Source: 0-14-0-80-60-11 sp049322355 (GTDB lineage: Bacteria; Desulfobacterota; Desulfobaccia; Desulfobaccales; 0-14-0-80-60-11). Taken from it: DNA of 64,000 nucleotides. The stretch is taken from assembly GCA_049322355.1 (NCBI GenBank), contig JBMORG010000001.1, positions 1 through 64,000 on the forward strand. Reading direction: 5' to 3'. Positions within the stretch are counted from its first letter, which is position 1, and each line of letters opens with the position of its first letter. The translations under genes and the position numbers were made by a program. Positions 1 to 8,333 of the stretch are shown in pieces. The notes below the pieces were generated by a model, which was not told where the DNA came from, did no database searches, and was given only the letters and a program-made list of their open reading frames with translations.

Positions 1-397
1 TCGACTCCCCCGGAAAGGAGGGCTCTATTAAAAATCGCTTGACAGAAATGGAATGATGCGAGAAAAAGGAGCACCTAACCCACCACAATCAATAGAAAAA
101 ACAGACTTTATTACGTACAGCTTGCCAGGTTAGACAATTATTGCTTGAACGGGGAAAATTCCAGAGTTGATTTGGATATCCGAATTAGGGGCATGCCACT
201 TGCAGTTGGGCAAGAATTCCGGAGAGCGGACTTTCGATTCAAAATTTTGAATTGGGGACCAAAAAATCAAACCCCTCTTTTGGAGAGGGGCTTGGAGAGG
301 GGCTTTGATAATATTTAGTGATTATTCGTCGTATTCAGTAGAATTAAAATATGTCAACCATGCTGGTTTCATGGGCCTCCAGGCCACCCCTTCGGGG
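1..397. other. Non-coding segment left of the tRNA fragment
   Basis: No credible gene is visible. A GC hairpin (CCCCTC/GAGGGG) at about 272-290 is followed by a second copy of its right arm, which could be a weak terminator or a decayed palindrome. The stretch abuts the 5' side of a tRNA-Leu 3' fragment, so by integration geometry it should be the right end of a mobile element extending left of the window. Confidence 0.4.
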
Positions 398-452
398 TTC
401 AGGGTCCAGTAGGGGTTTCTCTGTCGGGGTTCAAATCCCCGCTTCGGCACCA
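398..452 (+). other. tRNA-Leu(CAG) 3'-half, probable att site
   Basis: The stretch reads as the 3' half of a tRNA-Leu: anticodon loop TTCAGGG (anticodon CAG), stem 3' strand TCCAG, a long class II variable arm, T arm CGGGG-TTCAAAT-CCCCG at 425-441, acceptor strand CTTCGGC, discriminator A and encoded CCA. No matching 5' half lies upstream: the base-pairing partners GCCGAAG and CTGGA are missing. Such 3' halves are typical distal attachment sites left when an element integrates into a tRNA gene. The intact tRNA should lie left of the window. Confidence 0.75.
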
Positions 453-463
453 TTTGATTAAAT

Positions 464-497
464 AAGGCGTAATCTTAAAGGGTTACGCCTTTTTTTT
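464..497 (+). terminator. Rho-independent terminator after the tRNA-Leu fragment
   Basis: An AAGGCGTAA / TTACGCCTT stem with a short loop is followed by a run of eight T residues. It lies 12 bases after the CCA of the tRNA fragment, the expected place of the native tRNA terminator, and supports the view that this is the downstream side of the original tRNA-Leu locus. Confidence 0.8.
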
Positions 498-511
498 GGC
501 CGTTTACCCCA

Positions 512-533
512 CTCGGGCACGGCTCGGGCACGG
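512..533 (+). repeat. 11-bp direct repeat CTCGGGCACGG x2
   Basis: Two perfect adjacent copies lie 60 bases after the tRNA-Leu fragment. Short direct repeats in this position often lie between an att site and an integrase start; a comparable pair occurs at 53095-53116 before an intact integrase. No integrase follows here, so these may be remnant arm-type sites. Confidence 0.5.
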
Positions 534-645
534 CTAAAATGATCCTACGAGCAGCGATCTTTCATTTCAGGGAATCTCAACCCCAATAGATAGCTGGAAC
601 CCTCCGCCTGCCCCTTCCTCCGAAAAAATTTCATCCCCCCGCATC

Positions 646-693
646 TTGACAGCAATTAGATATAGATATAAATAATATGAAATAGGTATATCT
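646..693 (+). promoter_or_regulatory. chrBA promoter with candidate operator
   Basis: TTGACA at 646-651 is followed after 17 bases by TAAATA at 669-674. AGATATA occurs at 658-664 and 664-670, and its inverted match TATATCT lies at 687-693 next to the chrB start codon. The inverted repeat spans the -10 box and leader, a plausible operator. ChrB proteins have been described as chromate-responsive regulators, so autoregulation is possible but is inference. Confidence 0.5.
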
Positions 694-1659
694 ATGTGGA
701 TTATTTTTTCCTACACAGTGCCAGCGAAAAATCCCAATGTCCGGCTTAAAGCCTGGCGGCGACTCCAGGCAGTGGGCGCGGTCCAGCTCAAAAGTTCGCT
801 TTACGTTCTGCCTTTAAGCGAGGCGAATTATGAGCACCTCCAGTGGCTAGCCCGGGAGGTGGAGGAACTGGGCGGCGAGGCGGTGTTCTTCCAGTGCCCG
901 GCCGTGGAAAACCTCAGCGAAGACGAGATTAAGGCCATCTTCGGCAGGGCCCGGGATGAGGATTATGCCCGGCTGCACGAGGAAATAAGAGCTTTTGCCA
1001 AAAGCCTGGAAGCTGAGGCTCTGGAGCCGGAGGACAAGGCCAGGGAACTCCAGGTCGGATTAAAAAAATTCACCAGGAAATTCCAGGCCATCCAGGAGAT
1101 CGACTTCTTCCCCACCGGCCAGGGGGAGAGGACAGCCATGCTTATGGCTTCTCTTCAAGAGCGGTTTCAGGTCCTTACCGGCGCAGAAGTCAAGCCTGCA
1201 ACGGCACCGCTTTTGAACAAGGAGTACTACCAGGGAAAGACCTGGGTCACCCGGGAGCGGCCTTATATCGACCGGTTGGCCTCCTTCTGGCTGGTCCGGC
1301 GCTTCATCGATAGTGATGCCAAGCTGGCCTTCATTCCGCCCCAGGAGAAAATGCAAAGAGATCCCGGCCTGGTTTACTTTGACATGGCCGGCGCTGAGTT
1401 CACCCACCGGGACGGGCTGATCACCTTCGAGGTTTTGCTATCCGCCATTGGACTTCAGGATCAGGGAACCACCCGCTTAGCCGCCCTGGTGCGGGCCATC
1501 GACCTGAAAGAGGACCTGGAGGGTCTGGAAGAGGCCAAGACCCTGAAGGACTTGGTGGACGGTTTGGTGAAGATCACCCCGAATGATGGCGAGCTGGTCC
1601 AGCGGGCCTTGCTCATCTTCGACGCCCTTTACGCAGCTTATCAGGGAGGAACTTCTTGA
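694..1659 (+). CDS. chrB: Chromate resistance protein ChrB
   Basis: This 321-residue protein has the two-part layout of ChrB: an N-terminal half beginning WIIFSYTVPAK with a basic helical stretch, and a C-terminal chromate-resistance domain from about residue 178 containing the TWVTRERPYIDRLASFW motif and an FTHRDGLITFE stretch. ChrB supports chromate efflux by ChrA and in some bacteria senses chromate. The gene is the first of an operon; its stop overlaps the chrA start by four bases (TTGA). A good promoter and an inverted repeat lie just upstream. Identification rests on recognisable family sequence and on the chrA partner. Confidence 0.85.
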   Translation: MWIIFSYTVPAKNPNVRLKAWRRLQAVGAVQLKSSLYVLPLSEANYEHLQWLAREVEELGGEAVFFQCPAVENLSEDEIKAIFGRARDEDYARLHEEIRAFAKSLEAEALEPEDKARELQVGLKKFTRKFQAIQEIDFFPTGQGERTAMLMASLQERFQVLTGAEVKPATAPLLNKEYYQGKTWVTRERPYIDRLASFWLVRRFIDSDAKLAFIPPQEKMQRDPGLVYFDMAGAEFTHRDGLITFEVLLSAIGLQDQGTTRLAALVRAIDLKEDLEGLEEAKTLKDLVDGLVKITPNDGELVQRALLIFDALYAAYQGGTS

Positions 1660-2867
1660 GGGACTTGGATTATTATCCCCGGCCCGAATCCTATGCCCGG
1701 CTGTTCTGGCGATTTCTGCATTTCGGGCTGCTTGCCTGGGGCGGGCCGGTCCCCCAAATCGCCATGATCCGCCAGGAGTTGGTGGATCGGGAGCGTTGGG
1801 TGTCGCCGGAGCAGTTTAACCGGGCCTTGGCGGTCTACCAGGTGTTGCCGGGGCCGGAGGCTCATGAGCTGTGCGTCTATTTCGGCATGTTGAACCGGGG
1901 GCGCTGGGGAGGCTTTCTGGCGGGCCTGGGTTTTATGCTTCCCGGCCTAGTGTTAATGTTCGCCCTCTCCTGGCTCTATGTGACCTACGGCATCCATCTG
2001 CCGCTCCTGGCGGCATTGTTTTTCGGCGGCAAAGCCGCAGTGGCCGCCCTGATCGTCCGGGCAGTGCACCGCCTGGGGCAACCGGCCCTGGCCGACCGCT
2101 GGTTATGGGCCATTGCCCTTACGGCCGCGGCAAGCTCCTGGCTGGGAGCCCATTTCTTAATAATTCTTCCCTTGGCCGGGCTGGCCTACCTCTGGTTCCG
2201 CCGGGAGCAGTACTTCCCGGCCGCTTTCGTGGGACTGGCGCTCCTGGCCGGGTCGGTGTGTTATTATCTGAACCCCTGGGAGCAGGGTCTTAACTCCGCG
2301 CTGATGCTCCTGTTCTCTTCCACTGACCCCAACCCCTCCCGGCTGAGCCTGTTTTTCTCCGGTCTGCGGGCCGGCCTGCTCACCTTCGGCGGCGCCTATA
2401 CGGTCATTCCCTTTTTACAGCATGATGCCGTGGAGGCCGGGGGCTGGATGACCAACGGCCAGTTCTTGGACGGCCTGGCCCTTTCCGGGATCATTCCAGC
2501 GCCCCTGATTATTTTCGCCACCTTCGTAGGCTATTTAGGCGGCGGGCCCTGGGGGGCCTGGGCTTTAACGGTGGGCATCTTCCTGCCGGCTTTTGCCTTT
2601 ACCCTGGTGGGACATGGCTTTTTGGAAAAGTTGATCAGCAACCCCGCGCTTCACACTTTTAACTTCGGGGTCACCGCCGGGGTCATGGGTTTGATTGCGG
2701 TGACCGGCATTGAACTGGTGCGGGCGGCCCTGGTGAATCCCCCTGCCCTGGGTATCTTTGCGGCCGCCCTGGTCCTGCTCTACCGCTGGCACGCCAAAAT
2801 TGCCGCGCTGGTGGTGGTGCTGGGCGCCGGGGGGCTGGGGCTGCTTTTTTCTTGGGTTCTCAAATAA
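1656..2867 (+). CDS. chrA: Chromate efflux transporter ChrA
   Basis: A 403-residue inner-membrane protein of the CHR family, which exports chromate. The length and two homologous halves match the long, two-domain form. The first half carries WGGPVPQIAMIRQELV and the second the equivalent FGGAYTVIPFLQHDAVE, each followed by several hydrophobic segments. Translation probably starts at TTG 1656, overlapping the chrB stop and preceded by AGGGAGGA, so the two genes appear translationally coupled. Substrate could also include sulfate-like oxyanions, but the chrB neighbour favours chromate. Confidence 0.9.
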   Translation: MRDLDYYPRPESYARLFWRFLHFGLLAWGGPVPQIAMIRQELVDRERWVSPEQFNRALAVYQVLPGPEAHELCVYFGMLNRGRWGGFLAGLGFMLPGLVLMFALSWLYVTYGIHLPLLAALFFGGKAAVAALIVRAVHRLGQPALADRWLWAIALTAAASSWLGAHFLIILPLAGLAYLWFRREQYFPAAFVGLALLAGSVCYYLNPWEQGLNSALMLLFSSTDPNPSRLSLFFSGLRAGLLTFGGAYTVIPFLQHDAVEAGGWMTNGQFLDGLALSGIIPAPLIIFATFVGYLGGGPWGAWALTVGIFLPAFAFTLVGHGFLEKLISNPALHTFNFGVTAGVMGLIAVTGIELVRAALVNPPALGIFAAALVLLYRWHAKIAALVVVLGAGGLGLLFSWVLK

Positions 2868-2891
2868 AAATGCACTTGAAATATTAATGAG

Positions 2892-3185
2892 ATGACGATC
2901 ATGAAAGATGTGACTTTGCATGTAGCCAAACTCATGGGCGCAGCGGCCCGGACCGCGCTGGGTTACGGCGGCCCCCACTGCGTCATGCGCATGATGGACA
3001 TCGGCGTGGCCCTGTGTTCCGCGGCCAAGACCGCCAGCCTTTTGAACGTGGACAACCGCATCCAGCAGCGGGTGGGGGCCGCGGCCCGGGACCTGGGCCT
3101 GATTCAGGCGGACGCGGTCATGGGCATCCTGGTGGGCGTCTATGGCAAGAGCATCTTCTTCGACCGCAAGACCCCGGGGAAGTGA
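2892..3185 (+). CDS. Small protein of unknown function
   Basis: A 97-residue reading frame between chrA and the MFS gene, on the same strand with short spacing. The product is alanine- and glycine-rich, without a signal peptide or clear membrane segment, and has one cysteine in each of the motifs PHCVMR and ALCSAAK. The start is uncertain: ATG 2892 or ATG 2901, neither with a strong ribosome site. I do not recognise the family. It may belong to the same transcript as chrBA. Confidence 0.5.
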   Translation: MTIMKDVTLHVAKLMGAAARTALGYGGPHCVMRMMDIGVALCSAAKTASLLNVDNRIQQRVGAAARDLGLIQADAVMGILVGVYGKSIFFDRKTPGK

Positions 3186-3198
3186 GGCTACCCGCCGC

Positions 3199-4395
3199 AT
3201 GAACGCCTTCAACACCCTCTGCTCCGTGGGCTTCCTGGCCCGCTTTTCCTATGCCCTGGCCCGGAACCCGGTGCTGCCGCTCTTTGCCCTGTACCTGGCG
3301 GCCGGGCCCGAGGCCATCGGCCTGGCGGTGGGCATCTCCACGGTGACGGGCATCCTGTTCAAGATGCCTTCCGGGGCCCTCTCCGACGTCATCGGCCGGC
3401 GCAAAACCCTGCTCATGGGCCTCGTGGTTTTCGGGGTGATGCCCTTCACCTATCTGCTTATCACCAACTACACTCTCCTTATTATTATCCGGTTTCTGCA
3501 CGGCTTGGCTACCGCCATCTACGGCCCGGTGGCCATGGCGGTGGTGGCGGACATTGCCGGGGCCAGAAAAGGCGAGTGGCTCTCCTGGTTTTCCTCGGTG
3601 ACCATTCTGGGGACCCTGGCGGGCGCGCCGGTGGGCGGTTTTTTGCTCACCTACGTGACGGGCGCCAATGGGCCGGCCCTGTATGACTTCCGCCTGGTCT
3701 TCCTGCTGAGCGGGGTGGCCGGGGCCGCAGCCCTAATCCTGGGCCTCATCGCCCTTCGGGGCCAGGAGACGGTCACTCCTCACCCGGGGGCCTTCAGAGA
3801 GCGCCTGGGACGGTTTTTCTCCGGCATCAAGGAGGTGGTGAGCGACCGGCGGGTGGTCATCACCTCCAATATGGAGGGCTTGCAGAACCTGACCATGGGA
3901 GCCCTGGAGGCCTTTCTGCCGGTTTACGCCGTCAAGGTGGCGGGATTGAACGAATTCCAGGCCGGCCTCCTATGGGGTGTCCAGGTGCTCACCACCATCC
4001 TGTCCAAGCCCATTATGGGGCGCATGTCTGACCGCTGGGGCCGCAAACCCATCATCGTCGCAGGCATGGTACTGTGCGCGGTATCATTTGCGGCCATTCC
4101 GCTGCTCACGCCCTTTTCCCTGCTCCTGGTCACGGCCCTGGTCTTCGGCCTGGGGGAGGCTTTCGTAACTTCCTCCACCGCGGCCCTGGTGGCGGATGTC
4201 TGCCAGGAAAAACACTTCGGCGCGGCCATGGGCACTTTCGGCACCATCTTCGACGTGGGCCACGCCTCCGGCCCCATCCTGGCGGGCCTGCTCATCGCCC
4301 GCTTCGACTACTTCACCTCTTTCTTAATCATGGGCGCCATCCTCATCGCCGCCATCCCAGTCTTTGTCCTGGGAGTGAATGAGATAAGCAAATAA
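3199..4395 (+). CDS. MFS transporter, drug or metabolite efflux type
   Basis: About 398 residues with twelve hydrophobic segments in two halves. The MFS loop motif A appears twice, as SDVIGRRK after segment 2 and as SDRWGRKP after segment 8, which identifies the superfamily. ATG 3199 is chosen because the hydrophobic N-terminus begins there; an in-frame start at 3142 would overlap the preceding gene and add a non-membrane tail. Substrate cannot be read from the sequence. It follows chrBA closely and may be co-transcribed. Confidence 0.8.
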   Translation: MNAFNTLCSVGFLARFSYALARNPVLPLFALYLAAGPEAIGLAVGISTVTGILFKMPSGALSDVIGRRKTLLMGLVVFGVMPFTYLLITNYTLLIIIRFLHGLATAIYGPVAMAVVADIAGARKGEWLSWFSSVTILGTLAGAPVGGFLLTYVTGANGPALYDFRLVFLLSGVAGAAALILGLIALRGQETVTPHPGAFRERLGRFFSGIKEVVSDRRVVITSNMEGLQNLTMGALEAFLPVYAVKVAGLNEFQAGLLWGVQVLTTILSKPIMGRMSDRWGRKPIIVAGMVLCAVSFAAIPLLTPFSLLLVTALVFGLGEAFVTSSTAALVADVCQEKHFGAAMGTFGTIFDVGHASGPILAGLLIARFDYFTSFLIMGAILIAAIPVFVLGVNEISK

Positions 4396-4487
4396 AGAAG
4401 AATCAACTTAAATAGAATCAGTGACTAAGCTTGCCAGGGACGGCAGTTACCATCTGACAGGAGAAATTTCTATGTATGATCCGAATA

Positions 4488-4783
4488 TCAGACGCCTGAT
4501 GCTGGCATGAACAGCGAGAAGATATAGCGAAGCTGTCGAAAACTGAAGGGAGGCCCAGGGAAAGCATAGCTGCCGTTTTGGTAGGAGAAGGCTTTGGTAT
4601 CTGAGCCGTTCGTCTCAGTGGAATAATAACCCACCACTTGACCGGCATTGTTGATGGACTGGGGCAGGGTATAATAGGCCCCGGAGATGGAAAGATCAAC
4701 CATGGTATATTGTGGGTGGAATGGGCTGGGGAAGAACTCAAGAGCAGGGCGACGATGCTCAGCGCCAGGATGCATCTAAACAT
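4488..4783 (-). pseudogene. Broken HAF-repeat secreted protein
   Basis: One frame from 4783 gives a typical signal peptide (MFRCILALSIVALLLSSS, then AHS). A second frame covering the same region gives a HAF-type repeat with SINNAGQVVGYYS and KAFSYQNGSY, as in probable extracellular HAF-family proteins. Joining the two requires a frameshift near 4710-4725, and the product ends after one repeat although these proteins usually carry several. It is therefore a truncated, frameshifted remnant. The other bases between 4396 and 5066 hold only a palindromic repeat. Confidence 0.6.
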
Positions 4784-4905
4784 GGTCTCTCCCTTGCCGC
4801 CTGAATGCGGAGAAATAGATCAATATCTACGCGTGCCCAATCCCCGGGTAGGAGAGTCTATCGATGCCACGATTACAAGCTATTTTAAAACCTCATATTC
4901 TGGAT

Positions 4906-4975
4906 GTCATTCTGAGCGAAGCGAAGAATCTCGTCTTTTTAAATACTTAAAACCCTGCGCGACGCTCAGGGTGAC
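4906..4975. repeat. GTCATTCTGAGCG palindromic repeat
   Basis: The segment begins GTCATTCTGAGCGAAGCGAA and ends CGCTCAGGGTGAC, so its ends form a near-perfect inverted repeat around an AT-rich loop. Repeats with this start are widespread intergenic palindromes in environmental bacterial genomes. It lies between a pseudogene and the first VPLPGA-tailed gene. Confidence 0.7.
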
Positions 4976-5066
4976 AAGAAAAACCAGTTTTGAAATGGCT
5001 TGCAGTAATTTCCTGGCGGCTGGGCTCTCAGATGCCCTGCCGCCGGGGGAAGAAAACGGTTAAAAA

Positions 5067-5768
5067 TCAGGCAAGGGAACGTTTGCGGCGTCCGTAGGCC
5101 ACCAGCCTTACTATGCCCGCACCCAGGAGCACCAGAGCGCCGGGGAGGGGGACATGCTGGACCTCTAATGTGCCCCCTTCGAGACTGGCAGTAAGGTCAC
5201 CATGGAAATAATACCCCAGGACTTCACATGCCATCAGGCCGGAGAAAACCTCGACATCATTGACAGGCGGGTCGTTGGGGAAAGGGCGATAGGTTGCTGC
5301 CGGCAGCACCCGGAAGAAGTAATTATTACTCCCCAGATCAACGATATCACCGGCCAAAATGGTTTGATGCCAGCCGGTGAGGGTCCATTGAATATTACTA
5401 GCACCGCTGTCCCCCTGAGTCGTATCCGGGTGCTGGTAAACTTGCAGACCGCCAGAAAGGTTGAAATTAAATACATATTCCTCGTTGTCGGCAAAATTCA
5501 ATCCAGTGGGGGTGGGGTCGGTTAAGAAGTAGTCGTTTATGCTATCGATTGCTGAATTGAGTACCCCGGGCTGATACAGCAAGTTTATTTGAAAATCCTG
5601 TGCTATCACGTACCCTTGGGAACCGCCCCATTCGGTTCCATAGCTTCCTAAAACCAGGTTAGAAGATGGCCGGTATTCGGGCCGGTCCCAAATTTGGTCG
5701 GCCTGGGCGAGGCCATGAATCGCCAAAATGAGTCCCATTGCCAGGCAAAGCGTCATTATTTTCCTCAT
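5067..5768 (-). CDS. VPLPA/PEP-CTERM secreted protein 1
   Basis: 233 residues. An N-terminal signal peptide (about 1-23, ending AQAD) exports the protein. The C-terminus has the three-part exosortase tag: a VPLPGA motif, a hydrophobic helix and a basic end (GRRKRS). Exosortases cleave such tags and couple the protein to the cell surface or polysaccharide matrix. The middle is a beta-rich, threonine/asparagine-rich domain that I do not recognise. Likely sorting enzyme: the exosortase at 14265-15800. No structured leader is visible upstream, unlike the next two genes. Confidence 0.8.
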   Translation of the reverse strand: MRKIMTLCLAMGLILAIHGLAQADQIWDRPEYRPSSNLVLGSYGTEWGGSQGYVIAQDFQINLLYQPGVLNSAIDSINDYFLTDPTPTGLNFADNEEYVFNFNLSGGLQVYQHPDTTQGDSGASNIQWTLTGWHQTILAGDIVDLGSNNYFFRVLPAATYRPFPNDPPVNDVEVFSGLMACEVLGYYFHGDLTASLEGGTLEVQHVPLPGALVLLGAGIVRLVAYGRRKRSLA

Positions 5769-5861
5769 GTTAGTTCTCCAATATTTATAGTGAGGGCTAA
5801 AAGTTTTTTCCTTGATATCATAGGGTCCAAGAATCTAAATCTCTCCCGTTGATAAAAGCGA

Positions 5862-6542
5862 TTAATCTAAATCTCTCCTCCGGCGGTTGTAAGCCACCAG
5901 CCGCACCACGGCCATCCCTAAAAGGACCAGGGCGCCGGGCAGGGGGACGGCGGAAAGGCTGCCAGAGTAGGAGGTGGTAATTTCTACCCCGTCTGTGGTT
6001 AAATACGATAAGGACTTAAAGCCGCTACCGGAGAATTGATAGGTGGCATTCACGGTCCCACCCGCCAAGAATTGTTTGAGATCGGGGTCATTTCCTGCGT
6101 AGGTCACAGAGGTTAAATTGGCAAAAGCTTCGCCGTCTATATCATATTCAGGATCAATCCCGCCTGATTTCTTATAGGAAAAAATACTAGCCCAAGTAAT
6201 TGTCCCCTTCAGAGGCTTATTATCTGAATCATAAATTTCAAAGGTGCCTGAACCAGTCACAGGCGCTTCCTCAATTAATCCCGATTGCGTTATTGCACCA
6301 ATTGTAAAAGTTCCTTCGATGGTTCCAAGATATCCAATGGCTGAACTGTTGGCTGGGGCAGAATCGTCGATCTGAAAATCACGCGTGCCGGTGGAAGGGA
6401 ATGAAAAGGTATCAGATGTACCATTAAAATTAATACTTGCGCCTTCTATACTTGAAAAATTCAAGGTCAGGTCTGCGGCAGCAGAACCAACATACAAGGC
6501 GGTCATCAAGACCAGGGCCACAATCGGGAAGATTTTTCTCAT
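5862..6542 (-). CDS. VPLPA/PEP-CTERM secreted protein 2
   Basis: 226 residues from ATG 6542, which has AGAGGA upstream and begins a normal signal peptide (MRKIFPIVALVLMTALY, cleavage after SAAA). A longer frame back to 6602 would add a polar tail and run into the leader RNA, so it is rejected. The C-terminus carries VPLPGALVLLG and a RRRRD end. The central part is a serine/threonine-rich beta domain of unknown function. A riboswitch-like leader with terminator lies 60 bases upstream. Confidence 0.8.
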   Translation of the reverse strand: MRKIFPIVALVLMTALYVGSAAADLTLNFSSIEGASINFNGTSDTFSFPSTGTRDFQIDDSAPANSSAIGYLGTIEGTFTIGAITQSGLIEEAPVTGSGTFEIYDSDNKPLKGTITWASIFSYKKSGGIDPEYDIDGEAFANLTSVTYAGNDPDLKQFLAGGTVNATYQFSGSGFKSLSYLTTDGVEITTSYSGSLSAVPLPGALVLLGMAVVRLVAYNRRRRDLD

Positions 6543-6600
6543 TGTCTCATTCCTCTGTCGTTTTGGCTTATTTCCTTCCCTGGAGGTGTGGAGGACCAAC

Positions 6601-6705
6601 AAAAAAAACCGGGTGTCCGACCTGATGGCGGGACCAACCCGGCTATCTTCTCTTCCTGGAAGAGAACCAAGGCACTCCGCCCCGCCTCTTGGCGGGGTTT
6701 ATTTT
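6601..6705 (-). promoter_or_regulatory. GEMM (c-di-GMP-I-like) riboswitch with terminator
   Basis: Read on the minus strand this leader has: a CCCCGCC/GGCGGGG hairpin (6680-6697), a linker CGGAGTGCCTTGG, a TCTCTT/AAGAGA hairpin (6649-6665), then GATAGCCGGGTTGG, matching the conserved 3' end of GEMM aptamers. The CCGGGT of that element can instead pair with ACCCGG to form a terminator followed by eight U residues (6601-6642). This aptamer/terminator overlap is the usual expression platform. Ligand (c-di-GMP or a relative) is inferred. It precedes secreted protein 2. Confidence 0.6.
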
Positions 6706-6717
6706 TTGACAGGCGCG

Positions 6718-6746
6718 AGCCTAAAACAAATTTATACAAAAGTCAA
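6718..6746 (-). promoter_or_regulatory. Candidate promoter for the 6.6-kb leader RNA
   Basis: On the minus strand TTGACT (6746-6741) is followed after 17 bases by TAGGCT (6723-6718). The start would fall near 6710, just before the GEMM-like aptamer. The -10 box is weak. Confidence 0.35.
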
Positions 6747-6851
6747 GGATAATTATCATTGATTTGAATATAGTTATTTGAAGGAAATATATTCTTAAAC
6801 CTTCCAAGATAAAACTTATTGAATAAAATTAACCACCTCCCGGTCCTACGC

Positions 6852-7664
6852 TTAGAAATCAGGCATGACGCGCTTGCGCCGGGCGTAACCTGCCAGCCTG
6901 ACCAGGCCCGCACCCAGAAGCACCAAGGCCCCGGGAATCGGCACCACGGGGTCGCCTTTGGCGGTATCGTTGGCGCAGGTGCCGGTGGCCCAGAGGAAGC
7001 AGAAGGGAGTCCCAGCAATATCCGGGACATTGCTCAGGTTGATGGCAATGCGGTAGGCGGCATTGGGGAAATAAGAATTTCCCGCTGCTGACGCCCAGAT
7101 AACATTCGCGTCAGAATTAGTATCGGCGCCGGTGGCCAGCACCGGGACCAGCAAGGCGGTTCCGGCGGCCGAATAGTAGCGCCCGCCGTAAACCAGGTTG
7201 GTTTTGTCATGAAATAAATCTTCTGAGGTGGTGGGATTGCTTCCGGCGGCAAGGATGTCAGCCGAAAAAGTTCCTAGTCCGCCCGTTTTGGTGAGGACAT
7301 CGTTTAATTGCACCGCGTAATTATAGTCCGTACTGCCGCCGGTCTTCAGAAACAAATCGGCAGTTATGGCGGTATTGTCGCCGACATGGTCAGGGTTCCA
7401 GTTGGTATAGATGGTAAGGATGCTACCGGAGAACACCGCGCCATAGGTTTCATATATGTTCTCTTCACCGATCCGGTCATACCAGGTGGCACCTGGTGGG
7501 TTCGGGGCCGGCGTAGAGTGAGATACCGGTTCAGAATAGACATTATGCCCTTTATATGATTGAACATAGGTACTATTGGGGATTATGGTGTCGGCCAGGG
7601 CCCCGGAGGCCCCTGCGGCCAACGCCAGCGCCAGGGTGAGTGCCAAGACGATGAATTTTTTCAT
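6852..7664 (-). CDS. VPLPA/PEP-CTERM secreted protein 3
   Basis: 270 residues. The signal peptide is long and alanine/leucine-rich (cleavage after GALA). The C-terminus reads VPIPGALVLLG with a hydrophobic helix and ARRKR end, a slight variant of the tag in its neighbours. The body is a secreted beta-rich domain, with a CFLWATGTC segment holding two cysteines near the end; I do not recognise it. A c-di-GMP-I-like leader and terminator lie upstream. The gene follows the same orientation as the other three tagged genes, but long gaps argue for separate transcripts. Confidence 0.8.
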   Translation of the reverse strand: MKKFIVLALTLALALAAGASGALADTIIPNSTYVQSYKGHNVYSEPVSHSTPAPNPPGATWYDRIGEENIYETYGAVFSGSILTIYTNWNPDHVGDNTAITADLFLKTGGSTDYNYAVQLNDVLTKTGGLGTFSADILAAGSNPTTSEDLFHDKTNLVYGGRYYSAAGTALLVPVLATGADTNSDANVIWASAAGNSYFPNAAYRIAINLSNVPDIAGTPFCFLWATGTCANDTAKGDPVVPIPGALVLLGAGLVRLAGYARRKRVMPDF

Positions 7665-7716
7665 GGTTACAATTACTCCTTAGGCGTGAAGTTTAATCTC
7701 GGGTTTTGGTTCCTCT

Positions 7717-7822
7717 AAAAACAAAAGCCGACTTGCCTGTAATGCAGCAACCCGGCTGTCTGCTCTTCCATGAGAAAGAGCCGTGGTTTTCCGTCTCCGC
7801 CTCCTGGCGGGGCTTTTGCTTT
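7717..7822 (-). promoter_or_regulatory. GEMM (c-di-GMP-I-like) riboswitch with terminator
   Basis: Read on the minus strand: GCAAAAGCC, a CCGCC/GGCGG hairpin (7795-7812), then GACGGAAAACCACGG, close to the GEMM consensus GACGCAAAGCCACGG, then a CTCTT/AAGAG stem (7763-7780), then CAGCCGGGTTGC, the conserved 3' strand. AGCCGGGTTGC pairs alternatively with GCAAGTCGGCT to form a terminator followed by a U-rich tract (7717-7757). It is the better conserved of the two leaders here. It precedes secreted protein 3 by about 50 bases. Confidence 0.7.
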
Positions 7823-7839
7823 TGTAATTTTGACCTTAA

Positions 7840-8333
7840 TTCAATGACTCAAAAGTGCCAGATAATTTTCAAAAAACCATAAGTATTTTAATTAGTTTGA
7901 ATTTTCTTACTTATTGCCACCGGACCCCACCGCACCCTGGGCTTTCCCACCCTTAGGTTTATGCTGAATATGTATATTGCATAAAAAATGCCATCATTTT
8001 TACGAAGTAAAAAGCGCATTAATGTTCAGCTCGTTAAACAAAAAAAATGTGACTTTGCTTAGGATTTCTTCTTAGAATTATGGGCTTTTAACATAAATTG
8101 GTCATATATTTTACGGACATTATAGATAAAATTATTTACATAGGAGAGAGTTCATATTTATGATCCTCTATTCCAAAAATGAAACACTCCCCCTTTGACT
8201 GCAGACATTCTAGTGCTTATATTTAATATTTTTAAAGTACACTGCTGTCCGGCACGCTAATTGAGTGGCAAGGGTTGTCGGTTGTCTGGTGGCTGAAGGC
8301 CAAGCAGCGTCTGGCCGTTATTTGTTGCTACGG
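7840..8333. other. AT-rich non-coding gap
   Basis: I see no gene or convincing structured element between the second leader RNA and the end of secreted protein 4. The stretch is AT-rich with many stop codons in all frames. Confidence 0.5.

Noticed and set aside
361..452. Complete tRNA (Leu or Sec) on the plus strand
   Set aside because: Only the anticodon loop onward matches; the 5' acceptor strand and the 5' anticodon stem strand that should pair with CTTCGGC and TCCAG are missing.
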